A DNA stretch of 6,437 nucleotides, taken from Anaerolineae bacterium (GTDB lineage Bacteria; Chloroflexota; Anaerolineae; Aggregatilineales; UBA2796). The translations under genes and the position numbers were made by a program. The stretch lies in assembly GCA_020851855.1 (NCBI GenBank), contig JADZBY010000163.1, positions 1-6,437 on the forward strand. Direction: 5' to 3'. The notes beneath the pieces are model-generated. The model ran no database searches. It was given only the letters and a program-made list of their open reading frames with translations, and was not told the DNA's origin. Below, in pieces: positions 1-4,991 of the stretch (positions within the stretch are counted from its first letter, which is position 1; the number at the start of each line of letters is the position of its first letter).

Positions 1-146
1 AGGCGGCCCGGCGTCGCGGTGAGCCGGTCCGGGTCGCCGTCGCGCAATCCGAGCGCCGCCTCGCCGCGCAGCAGGTACGCCGACAGGTCGTCGCCCGCCC
101 CGAAGCCGTCGGAGTCGAAGTCGATGTGAAGGGAGAGAGTTGTCAT
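1..146 (-). CDS. Probable phage minor tail / hub protein, N-terminus only
   Basis: Only the first 48 codons are present; the gene runs off the left edge. It starts at ATG 146-144, with GTGGAG about 6 nt upstream. The protein opens MTTLSLHIDFDSDGFGAGDD and continues with LSAYLLRGEAALGL and LTATPGR. An early acidic DFDSDG stretch, then a D-L-S-A-Y segment, then a strand leading into an 'ATPGRL' turn resembles the N-terminus of many siphophage minor tail/baseplate hub proteins, where a 'TLDN.DGRFSP' motif normally follows; that part lies outside the window. Its place just after a tail-tube-like gene fits. No tail chaperone or tape-measure gene lies between the two, which is unusual if this is a hub protein. 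The reading frame is convincing; the functional label is an inference from a short fragment. Confidence 0.5.
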   Translation of the reverse strand, partial: MTTLSLHIDFDSDGFGAGDDLSAYLLRGEAALGLRDGDPDRLTATPGR

Positions 147-160
147 TTGCACTCCACGAC

Positions 161-257
161 GCCCGGCCCTCAAAGAGCCGGGCTGAGATTACGACGCCCT
201 GACGGGCTGAAGCGAAGCCGGTTACAGCCCGTGGGGCTTTGCAGGTGTAGCCTGGGA
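161..257 (+). repeat. Multi-hairpin dispersed repeat, copy 1
   Basis: Contains three short inverted repeats in series: GCCCGGC...GCCGGGC (161-183), GCCCTGACGGGC (196-207), and CAGCCCGTGGGGC (226-238). A second copy lies in the opposite orientation at 2471-2562. The two align over most of their length, sharing GCCCTGACGGGCTGAA and the GGGCTTTG that follows CAGCCCG. The unit ends about 15 nt upstream of the hub-like start codon, so on the minus strand it forms that gene's leader. It has no coding potential I would support. Confidence 0.7.
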
Positions 258-294
258 CAATTGGACTTAAGAATTAAGGGCAGATCATTATGGC

Positions 295-355
295 GGGCGC
301 GTCGCGACGCGCCCCTACACGTTGCGGCGCTGTAGGGGCGGCTCGCGAGCCGCCC
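295..355. repeat. Paired 20-bp palindromes of the GTAGGGGCG repeat family
   Basis: Two perfect 20-bp palindromes face each other: GGGCGCGTCGCGACGCGCCC (295-314) and GGGCGGCTCGCGAGCCGCCC (336-355). Each is capped on its inner side by the same GTAGG signature, reading CTAC at 315-318 and GTAG at 332-335, with a 13-nt spacer between caps. The same composite occurs in opposite orientation at 3553-3610. The 25 bp at 331-355 are identical to the complement of 3553-3577, while the other palindrome differs at two positions. Either palindrome would form a very stable hairpin in RNA. Confidence 0.8.
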
Positions 356-440
356 GAAGTCTGATCGCACCAATTCTCTAAGCACCATCAGCGCCAGGCG
401 GGCTGATCTGCCCAACGATGGAACGCAGAGGTCGGTCATT

Positions 441-455
441 GGGCCAGGGGTGAGG
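441..455 (-). repeat. CCTCACCCC repeat end abutting a stop codon
   Basis: On the minus strand this reads CCTCACCCCTGGCCC and begins one base after the TGA (459-457) of the tail-tube-like gene. The same end occurs at 1693-1681, where it replaces a stop codon, and at 3671-3660, directly after the scaffold stop. The partner end of this unit is not recognisable in the gap. Confidence 0.6.
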
Positions 456-456
456 C

Positions 457-915
457 TCACTCGTCCCACACCGCGCCAGGGCCGAACACCAGCGCGCCGG
501 TCTGTTCCAATTCCACCTCGAAGGCGGGCACGCCGTCCGGCGTGAGCGTCTCCGCGAAGCGCCGCACCACGGCCAGGAAGCCGCGCTTGGGCTGGCCCGG
601 CGCGCTGCCGGCCCGGCCATAGACCAGCGTGCCGGTCGCGCCCGGCTGCAAGGCGCTCTCCTGCGCGACGCCGCCCTCGCTCACCAGGATGGTCAGGCGC
701 GCGCCGCCCCGCCGCACGCCGGGCAGCACCTCGCGCGCGCCGGCGTTGGCGGGCGTCACGTCGTGCAGTTCCGCCGCGCCCTCGACGCTGAAGCGGGCCA
801 GATCGGGCGCGAGATCGAGCGTGCCGCCGGGATGAATCCACTGCACGGCGATGACGGCCCGCTCGGCGCGGCGCTTTTCGAGATAGACGTTGTACGGGAT
901 CAGCTGCGCGCTCAT
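457..915 (-). CDS. Putative phage tail tube protein
   Basis: 152 residues, starting MSAQLIPYNVYLEKRRAERA. The C-terminal half carries features of siphophage tail-tube proteins: LQPGATGTLVYG (89-100), a short GSAPGQPKRGF turn (103-113), a beta-rich stretch leading to DGVPAFEVELEQTGALVF (127-144), and the end GPGAVWDE. The 'perturbation then epsilon-V-E-L-E-x-T-G-A-L' ending is typical of proteins that add up beta-sandwich subunits into a tube, and the length fits the family. The start ATG (915-913) overlaps the TGA of the upstream adaptor gene as ATGA, implying coupled translation; only a weak AAGGCGG precedes it. It could instead be another small tail or head-closure protein. The function is inferred from motifs and position, and no homologue search was run. 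Confidence 0.5.
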   Translation of the reverse strand: MSAQLIPYNVYLEKRRAERAVIAVQWIHPGGTLDLAPDLARFSVEGAAELHDVTPANAGAREVLPGVRRGGARLTILVSEGGVAQESALQPGATGTLVYGRAGSAPGQPKRGFLAVVRRFAETLTPDGVPAFEVELEQTGALVFGPGAVWDE

Positions 916-1493
916 CGTGAGCCGCCTTCGTCGTCCAAGCGCCGCATCCGGCCCACACGCAGACCGGCCATGCGCCGGAAGTGGGCCGCCATCATCCGGC
1001 AGTGGCGCTGCTCCTGGCTGCCGCGCACACGCCGCCCGTCGGCGCTCCAGTCCACTTTCTTCGCGGCAAAGGCGGCTTTTTGCTCCCAGATGCGCGACGC
1101 CGCCGCTTCCAGGTTGAAGGTGCGGGCGTCCAGGGTGTAAAACGCGCCGCGCTGGTCGGTTGGGAAGGTGAGCCGGCGCAGCGCGTAATCGACCGTGTAG
1201 CCGCTCACCACGTTGCCGAGCGCGTCGCGCACCGCCCAGGACGAATCGGGCGCTTGTTCCTCGAAGTGCCTGCCGAATGGGAAGGCGTAGCAGAACAACC
1301 GCGCCGCGCCGTCTTCGGTGATCCAGAGCGGCTCCAGCGGCTCGTTGACGAGAAGCCGCGCCGCCCGGTCCAGCTCATCCTGCAACTGGTCATCGCTCCA
1401 ATAGGTCACGCCGTCCAACGTTTCTTCGGCGGTCCCGGCGTCGGTGAGCGCCCGGAGCCGCCGGATCACGTTGGTCATGCCCGCTCGCGCCAT
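912..1493 (-). CDS. Putative phage head-tail adaptor/connector protein
   Basis: 193 residues, starting at ATG 1493-1491 with a clear AAGGAG (1507-1502) 8 nt upstream. That supports this start over the internal Met6. Residues 8-20 (NVIRRLRALTDAG) and 31-48 (YWSDDQLQDELDRAARLL) look like the helical opening of gp6-like adaptors, whose 'WSD..LQ..LD' helix docks onto the portal. Residues 99-117 (YTVDYALRRLTFPTDQRGA) form the beta-hairpin 'D....R.TF..DQRG' seen in this group. They are followed by LDARTFNLEAAASRIWEQKA (121-140) and a basic tail. The gene follows the glycosyltransferase-like ORF, overlapping it by 19 nt because that ORF reads through a repeat, and is ATGA-coupled to the tail-tube-like gene. 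The adaptor role is inferred from motifs and order. Confidence 0.55.
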   Translation of the reverse strand: MARAGMTNVIRRLRALTDAGTAEETLDGVTYWSDDQLQDELDRAARLLVNEPLEPLWITEDGAARLFCYAFPFGRHFEEQAPDSSWAVRDALGNVVSGYTVDYALRRLTFPTDQRGAFYTLDARTFNLEAAASRIWEQKAAFAAKKVDWSADGRRVRGSQEQRHCRMMAAHFRRMAGLRVGRMRRLDDEGGSR

Positions 1494-2377
1494 CGTGTGT
1501 ACTCCTTAACTACTGGCCTCACCCCCGACCCCTCTCCACGGAGTACCGTAGAGAGGGGCGACGAGGCAGATGCGGACGAGGCAGATGCGGACGAGGCAGG
1601 CCTCGTCCCTACACCAGTTCTCGTAGGGGTAATGCCTGCGTTGCCCGCTTCTTCGCGCGGGGAGCGAGGGATGTCTGCGGGCCAGGGGTGAGGCGCTTCC
1701 TCTGCCCGGACCAGCCCGCGCCCAGCCCAGCGCGCCCGGAGCGCCGCCCATGCCGCCGCTTCGGGCGCGTCCGGGCGCACGTCCGAAGCGCCGATGTGCC
1801 CCGTGCAGCGCACGGCGTAGCCCAGTTCGCGCACGCGCAACGCCTGCTCGGCGTCCGGCCAGAGCACGCGCCCGTCTTCGCCCAGGTCGAGCGGATCAAG
1901 CGTCGCGCCGGATTGCAGGGCGTCGCGGCGGATGGCCCACGGCCCGCCGGTCAGCACATCACAGCGGCCCGCAGTGACCGGCGTGAAGCTCTGCCAGCCG
2001 TAATCAATGCGCGCGCCGCACGGCCCGGCCATGCCGGTATCCTCGTGGGCCAGCGCCCGCGCCAGCCGGTCCAGCCACGCGCTATCGGTGAAGCGCGCAG
2101 GCGTCGTGATCAGCACGGCGAACCGGCCCCGCGCCCGCTCCAGAAGCGCCGTACGGGCGGCAATCACGCCACAGGGCCGGGCCGGGACGAGCACGCGCCC
2201 GATGCCCGGCTCGGCCCGCAGCAGGGCGGCGATTCGGGCGTCGCCGCCATCCGCCAGCGCGAGACACTCGACGTCGTCGCGCGTCAAGGTGAAGCGCAGG
2301 CTAGCCAGCGTCGCGGCCAGCGTCTCCAGGTCCGGCCTGCCGCGCGCATGAATAAGAAGGGTGAATGTTGGGCGCAT
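1475..2377 (-). CDS. Glycosyltransferase family 2-like protein with repeat-derived C-terminal tail
   Basis: 300 residues, with AAAGGAG about 8-9 nt upstream of ATG 2377-2375. The N-terminus MRPTFTLLIHARGRPDLETL followed by ATLASLRFT resembles the first strand and helix of GT2/GT-A glycosyltransferases ('vsviip..nr...L..tL.SL'). ECLALADGGDARIAALL (38-54) sits where the nucleotide-binding 'vDdgS.D' strand falls. RFAVLITTPARFTDSAWLDR (85-104) is the 'D.D' strand, but the acidic pair is missing (TTPAR). GGPWAIRRDAL (144-154) and EDGRVLWPDAEQALRVRELG (167-186) match the acceptor-side 'GEDxDLxlRxxxxG' region. From residue 229 (PHPWP, base 1693) to the end, all 72 residues are translated from an intergenic repeat, including the Ser/Ala run from a 15-bp tandem repeat. 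The native protein therefore probably ended near residue 228. If active it could glycosylate virion proteins; the absent DxD leaves activity doubtful. Confidence 0.6.
   Translation of the reverse strand: MRPTFTLLIHARGRPDLETLAATLASLRFTLTRDDVECLALADGGDARIAALLRAEPGIGRVLVPARPCGVIAARTALLERARGRFAVLITTPARFTDSAWLDRLARALAHEDTGMAGPCGARIDYGWQSFTPVTAGRCDVLTGGPWAIRRDALQSGATLDPLDLGEDGRVLWPDAEQALRVRELGYAVRCTGHIGASDVRPDAPEAAAWAALRARWAGRGLVRAEEAPHPWPADIPRSPREEAGNAGITPTRTGVGTRPASSASASSASASSPLSTVLRGEGSGVRPVVKEYTRWRERA
1561..1600. repeat. 15-bp tandem repeat, 2.7 copies
   Basis: ACGAGGCAGATGCGG occurs at 1561-1575 and again at 1576-1590, followed by a partial copy ACGAGGCAGG. Because 15 is a multiple of three, the array stays in frame and encodes a Ser/Ala-rich five-residue repeat (about residues 261-273 of the glycosyltransferase-like ORF). 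It looks like local slippage expansion of the adjoining GGACGAGGC palindrome arm. Confidence 0.85.
1587..1612 (-). repeat. GTAGGGACGAGGC palindrome unit, copy 1
   Basis: On the minus strand the unit opens GTAGGGACGAGGC and closes CTGCCTCGTCCGC, giving a GGACGAGGC/GCCTCGTCC hairpin. All 26 bases are identical to 4085-4110. Similarity extends about 25 bp further on the GTAGGG side, as a CCCC.ACG.G.A...GG.GTAGGG pattern. It belongs to the same GTAGGG-plus-palindrome class as 295-355 and 3553-3610. Confidence 0.8.
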
Positions 2378-2410
2378 CGGTCAGGCTCCTTTCCTTGCGC
2401 CAATGGGATT

Positions 2411-2562
2411 GCCGCCCCGCGCTGAAGCACGGAGTCGCCTGTATGGTCGCCGCTCCGCGCTGAAGCACGGGGCTGAATGTACAAAGCCCTGCGGGCTGCA
2501 GACGGTGTGCGGTTCAGCCCGTCAGGGCTTCGTGGTCTCAGCCCGACCCTTCAGGGCCGGGC
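2411..2562 (-). repeat. Multi-hairpin dispersed repeat, copy 2 (longer)
   Basis: On the minus strand, starting 41 nt after the capsid stop codon, it opens with GCCCGGCCCT-GA-AGGGTCGGGC, a near-perfect hairpin, then GCCCTGACGGGCTGAA, CAGCCCGCAGGGC and GGGGCGGC segments. It matches 161-257 in inverted orientation and then extends. The extension holds two direct copies of CCGCGCTGAAGCACGG (2417-2432 and 2455-2470, 38 bp apart). The first hairpin could stabilise or terminate the capsid mRNA, giving more capsid than downstream product, although it lacks a T-tract. Confidence 0.7.
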
Positions 2563-2582
2563 ACACCGCCGGGCACACCGCC
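2559..2582. repeat. 12-bp tandem duplication
   Basis: GGGCACACCGCC is present twice, back to back, at 2559-2570 and 2571-2582, between the capsid stop and the multi-hairpin repeat. A diverged third copy (GAACATGCCGCC) may follow. It looks like a slippage duplication. Confidence 0.8.
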
Positions 2583-2602
2583 GAACATGCCGCCCGACGC
2601 AC

Positions 2603-3463
2603 TTACAGCGGGCGATCCGCCGTCAGCACGGCAAGCGCCGTCGGGCGGACCAGCTTCGCGCCGTACACATGCAGCCCTTTGATGGCGTCCGCAAAGCGCT
2701 TTTCGGGCCGGTACGCCTCGATCTTCACGATCTGCTCGGCATAGGTGATGGCGCTCGGATGCCCGGCGATGATCTTGTACTTCGCCCCGTTCGTGTTCGG
2801 CGCGTTGTTCGATTCGAGCACGGCAAAGCCCGCCGCCATGCCGATCTCGCCGTTGCGCAGCGCCCGGTCCGAGAGGCGCGTACCCGCCGCGATGAAGCGC
2901 TCATCTTCGAGAAGCAGGCCGTAGAACCACGGCGGAACGACCACGAAACGATCCGCGCGCGGCACGTTCGCCTCGGTCAGCATCACATCCAGCGTCACCA
3001 GGTAGGTGTACGCCGCGCCGTCCGTGGCCAGATCGGTCATGGGCGACGTGTCGTCTCCAAGCATATTGCCCGCGCTGACGCCGGCGCACAATCCGGCCAG
3101 ATAGCGGTCGGCCTGCTCGGCCAGCGCATAGGCCGCTTCGCGCATCGCGGCGTCCATCGCGTCGGGATTGCTCTGCGCGCGGTCGATGTCATCGATCTGG
3201 AAGTTGAAGTACTTGGCCTGGTCGATGTCCAGCGTGGTCAGCGTCGCGGACAGCACTTCGGGATCGCCAATGGCCTGGTTGCGCGTGTAATTGGCCACGG
3301 TGATCGGCCCGATGGCGTTGATGTGCACCGTGTCGCCCGCCTGCGTGATCTCGCCTTCGAAGTCGCGGTTGCAGCAGCCGGGCTGGCCGTACACCAGCGT
3401 CTTGTTCAGGTTGTCGAGCAGCCGCGCCGCCCAGATTTGCGGAATCAAGTTCTCGAGACTCAT
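2603..3463 (-). CDS. Phage major capsid protein, P22 coat-like (HK97 fold)
   Basis: 286 residues; the main shell protein of the virion. The start ATG 3463-3461 has an excellent AGGAGG (3473-3468) 4-5 nt upstream, as expected for a highly expressed gene. The opening (LIPQIWAARLLDNLNKTLVY, 6-25), then NRDFEGEITQAGDTVHI (32-48) and a 'T...DI.Q...F.FQIDDIDRAQ' segment (77-97) are hallmarks of P22-coat/gp5-type capsids. In the centre is MREAAYALAEQADRYLAG (107-124), the long spine-like helix. RFVVVPPWFYGLLLEDERF (172-190), NGEIGMAAGFAVLESNN (204-220) and KGLHVYGAKLVRP (262-274) match the A-domain and closing strands of the fold. A Cys-Cys pair (30-31) sits where other members usually have small hydrophobics. 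It lies directly after the scaffold gene and is followed by a hairpin-rich spacer. The stop is TAA. Identification is confident. Confidence 0.92.
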   Translation of the reverse strand: MSLENLIPQIWAARLLDNLNKTLVYGQPGCCNRDFEGEITQAGDTVHINAIGPITVANYTRNQAIGDPEVLSATLTTLDIDQAKYFNFQIDDIDRAQSNPDAMDAAMREAAYALAEQADRYLAGLCAGVSAGNMLGDDTSPMTDLATDGAAYTYLVTLDVMLTEANVPRADRFVVVPPWFYGLLLEDERFIAAGTRLSDRALRNGEIGMAAGFAVLESNNAPNTNGAKYKIIAGHPSAITYAEQIVKIEAYRPEKRFADAIKGLHVYGAKLVRPTALAVLTADRPL

Positions 3464-3497
3464 CGATCCTCCTCATGAAATGCACCCGAAATGTGGT

Positions 3498-3671
3498 CCT
3501 CACCCCCGGCCCCTCTCCACGGAGTACCGTAGAGAGGGGAGAGGTGAAGGCCGGGCGGCTCGCGAGCCGCCCCTACAGCCAATCCGGTAGGGGCACGTCG
3601 GGACGCGCCCGCCGGCTCGTCGCCTTCACCCTTTCTCCCGCTCCGGTGTGTGGTAGAGGGCAGGGGTGAGG
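3498..3671. repeat. 174-bp unit bounded by CCTCACCCC inverted repeats (copy A2)
   Basis: It fills almost the whole space between scaffold and capsid genes. The left end CCTCACCCCCGGCC with its CCCCTCTC...GAGAGGGG hairpin (3498-3539) is nearly identical to 1517-1558. The right end is GGCAGGGGTGAGG. On the minus strand that end begins immediately after the scaffold TGA (3674-3672). A composite palindrome pair (3553-3610) is nested in the middle. The capsid ribosome-binding site lies just outside it. Confidence 0.75.
3553..3610. repeat. Paired palindromes, inverted copy of 295-355
   Basis: GGGCGGCTCGCGAGCCGCCC (3553-3572) followed by CTACA, a 9-nt spacer, then GTAGGGGCACGTCGGGACGC and CCC (3587-3610). 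The first part is identical over 25 bp to the complement of 331-355. The second differs from the complement of 295-318 at two positions, so its palindrome is imperfect. Relative to 295-355 the whole composite is inverted and the spacer differs. Confidence 0.8.
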
Positions 3672-4046
3672 TCATTCGCCTCTCAGCAGCGGTTTGATCT
3701 CGTCCCAGCGCCGGTTGATCTGCGCGGGAGTCATGCGCCGCACCTCGTCCAGGGTGAGCGGCGCGCGGCCCGCCGGATTGCCCACACCCACGCTGCCCAC
3801 GCCCGCGCCATTCGCGCCCGCCTTTGGCAACGCGCGGGACAATTCGCGGGCGTCGGCGTCGAGTTCGGCCTCGTTCGCGCCGCGCAGCCGCGCCGCCAGC
3901 GTTTCCGGCAGCCGCCAGCGCGTCGCTACCCGCACGCGCGCCGCCTCGACCTGCGCCGCCTGCGCCTGGGCCAGCGCCGCATCGAGCGCTGCCCGCAATT
4001 CGGCCAACTCGACCTTCTCGTCAAGCTGCTCGTCGTGTTCGTCCAT
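3672..4046 (-). CDS. Phage capsid scaffolding protein
   Basis: 124 residues. The start ATG 4046-4044 has GGAGG about 5 nt upstream. The N-terminus is acidic and predicted to be coiled coil: DEQLDEKVELAELRAALDAA and an Ala/Gln-rich run to about residue 37. LPETLAARLRGANEAELDAD (46-65) followed by ARELSRALPK matches the 'LP..lA.RL.G..e.El..DA..l...l' element common in phage scaffolds. A Gly/Val/Pro-rich linker (77-95) follows, then the C-terminal helix LTLDEVRRMTPAQINRRWDE (97-116), the 'M.p.qIn.rWdeik..L' element likely to contact the capsid protein. The position directly before the capsid gene supports this. It is short for the family (commonly 150-250). Scaffolds act inside the procapsid and leave or are degraded at maturation. 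Confidence 0.75.
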   Translation of the reverse strand: MDEHDEQLDEKVELAELRAALDAALAQAQAAQVEAARVRVATRWRLPETLAARLRGANEAELDADARELSRALPKAGANGAGVGSVGVGNPAGRAPLTLDEVRRMTPAQINRRWDEIKPLLRGE

Positions 4047-4063
4047 CGACCCTCCGCGTCGAA

Positions 4064-4110
4064 ACCCTCACCCTCTCAACATTCGCGGACGAGGCAGGCC
4101 TCGTCCCTAC
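4064..4110 (-). repeat. GTAGGGACGAGGC palindrome unit, copy 2, supplying the portal stop codon
   Basis: Bases 4085-4110 are identical to 1587-1612. On the minus strand the TAG inside GTAGGGACG (4109-4107) is the portal stop codon. The preceding CCCC.ACGGGGATCGGC also resembles the flank of copy 1, so the last five or six portal residues (PRRGSA) are likely repeat-derived. A GAGAGGGTGAGGG end (4076-4064) of the CCTCACCCC family follows, then the scaffold ribosome-binding site. Confidence 0.75.
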
Positions 4111-4913
4111 GCCGATCCCCGTCGGGGCGACGTCGGCGTGGTCTGCGCTTCCCCTTCGAGCCTTTCCTTTTCGACCTGCCAGTCGTAGCCGCGCGCACGG
4201 GCCGCCGTCTCTTTGCTCAGGATGCCCAGCGCACGCTCGCGTTCCAGCACGGCGACGGCCTCGCCGGTGTCCACCGGCAGCGCGTCCGGCCAGTTGAGCG
4301 CGATGTGTCCCTCTGCCGCGTCCAGGAAGCCGCCCAGCGCCAGCATGCGGCGGCACAGCGCGGCAATCCCAGCCTCATAATTGCGCCGCAGCTCCAGCGT
4401 GCGCCCGATCTGGTCCATGAAGAGCGCCCGGATGCCGAGGTTCGTCACGTGGCGCAGGTCGGTCAATTCACCGCGCAGCATCACCACGCGCCGCTCTGCC
4501 AGAAACGAGCGCGCGCAGAAGTCCAGGAAGCTCATGCTGCTGGCCAGATCGCTGCTCATTTCCAGGTTGAAGACCTTCGCTTCCGGGTTGGCGATGGTCC
4601 AGAACGTGTCGATGGCCGTCGGCGTCACGTCGCCCGCTTCGAAGCCGATGCCGACCGTGCGCGGTGAGGCGTGGAAGCGCAGGATTCGTGCGATGTCGCC
4701 CGCCACCTTGTTCACCCGGTCGTTGAGCGCCAGATTGACCGCTTCGCCGACGCCGTAATAGGCGTCCGTGGCGGTATCGTGCGGCCAATCGACCAGCGGC
4801 CCGTGTGCGTACGGCCAGGCCGTCTCGCCGCGCCGCGTCCAGCCCGATGCACCACGCTGGCCCTCGCCATCGCGCCGCCAGTCGCAGATGCGCCAGCCGT
4901 CGCCGTCCCGCAC
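4107..4913 (-). CDS. Portal protein, C-terminal segment after the amber codon
   Basis: The in-frame continuation of the portal. Open frame runs from just after the TAG (4988); the first possible start codon is a GTG at 4913, portal residue 170. It has no convincing ribosome-binding site, so this is a continuation and not an independent gene. It holds much of the portal core: GETAWPYAHGPLVDWPHD, the long helix around LNDRVNKVAGDIARILRF, then GIGFEAGDVTPTAIDTFWTI and FNLEMSSDLASSMSFLDFCA. It ends with LRRNYEAGIAALCRRMLALG and a charged C-terminus, pointing to a SPP1/HK97-type portal. If translation restarted here, the product would lack the first 169 residues and would be unlikely to form a working ring. 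Confidence 0.7.
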   Translation of the reverse strand: MRDGDGWRICDWRRDGEGQRGASGWTRRGETAWPYAHGPLVDWPHDTATDAYYGVGEAVNLALNDRVNKVAGDIARILRFHASPRTVGIGFEAGDVTPTAIDTFWTIANPEAKVFNLEMSSDLASSMSFLDFCARSFLAERRVVMLRGELTDLRHVTNLGIRALFMDQIGRTLELRRNYEAGIAALCRRMLALGGFLDAAEGHIALNWPDALPVDTGEAVAVLERERALGILSKETAARARGYDWQVEKERLEGEAQTTPTSPRRGSA

Positions 4914-4988
4914 GATGTCCTGACGGAAGGCGCTCTGCCCGACGGCCCAGTGCAGCTCGTACCACAGCGGGCGCTCGCGGTCGTCGCC

Positions 4989-4991
4989 CTA
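4989..4991 (-). other. In-frame amber codon inside the portal gene
   Basis: The minus strand reads TTC TGG TAG GGC GAC GAC. TAG is otherwise used in this cluster only as the portal's own final stop; the other minus-strand genes end in TGA or TAA and contain no internal TAG. The sequence TGGTAGGGCGACG resembles the GTAGGGGCG repeat signature, but no repeat arm follows. Confidence 0.9.

Larger units (their letters stand above)
147..456. other. Repeat-filled intergenic gap between two tail genes
   Basis: This gap of about 310 bp separates the tail-tube-like gene from the hub-like gene. I see no convincing gene in it. It holds three repeat units in a row: a multi-hairpin unit (161-257), a pair of perfect 20-bp palindromes (295-355), and a CCAGGGGTGAGG end (441-455). 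The remaining bases (258-294 and 356-440) are the least GC-rich part of the gap and show no repeat, promoter or clear start site. Confidence 0.7.
1517..1693. repeat. 177-bp unit bounded by CCTCACCCC inverted repeats (copy A1)
   Basis: The left end CCTCACCCCCGACC and right end GGCCAGGGGTGAGG are inverted copies of each other. The left 42 bp (1517-1558) differ from 3498-3539 at one position. They fold as CCCCTCTC, a C·A mismatch, ACGG-AGTA-CCGT, then GAGAGGGG. Nested inside are a 15-bp tandem repeat (1561-1600) and a GTAGGGACG palindrome unit (1587-1612). The right half also carries a GCCCGC...GCGGGC inverted repeat. The whole unit is read in frame as the C-terminal tail of the glycosyltransferase-like ORF. 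Confidence 0.75.

Noticed and set aside
170..958. 262-codon minus-strand frame overlapping the tail-tube-like gene
   Set aside because: Arg-rich composition, runs through three intergenic repeats, and is in a different frame from the tail-tube-like protein, which has better composition and an ATGA junction.
1561..1612. CRISPR-like array
   Set aside because: The 15-bp units are directly adjacent with no spacers. The 24-bp repeats at 6155 and 6215 occur only twice. Neither has array architecture.
2477..3478. Long plus-strand open frame (333 codons) opposite the capsid gene
   Set aside because: It is antisense to a clearly recognised capsid protein and its sequence is Arg/His/Gly-rich with no recognisable motif. 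Long antisense frames are expected at this GC content. The same applies to plus-strand frames at 981-1691, 1688-2425, 3666-4667 and 4671-5531.
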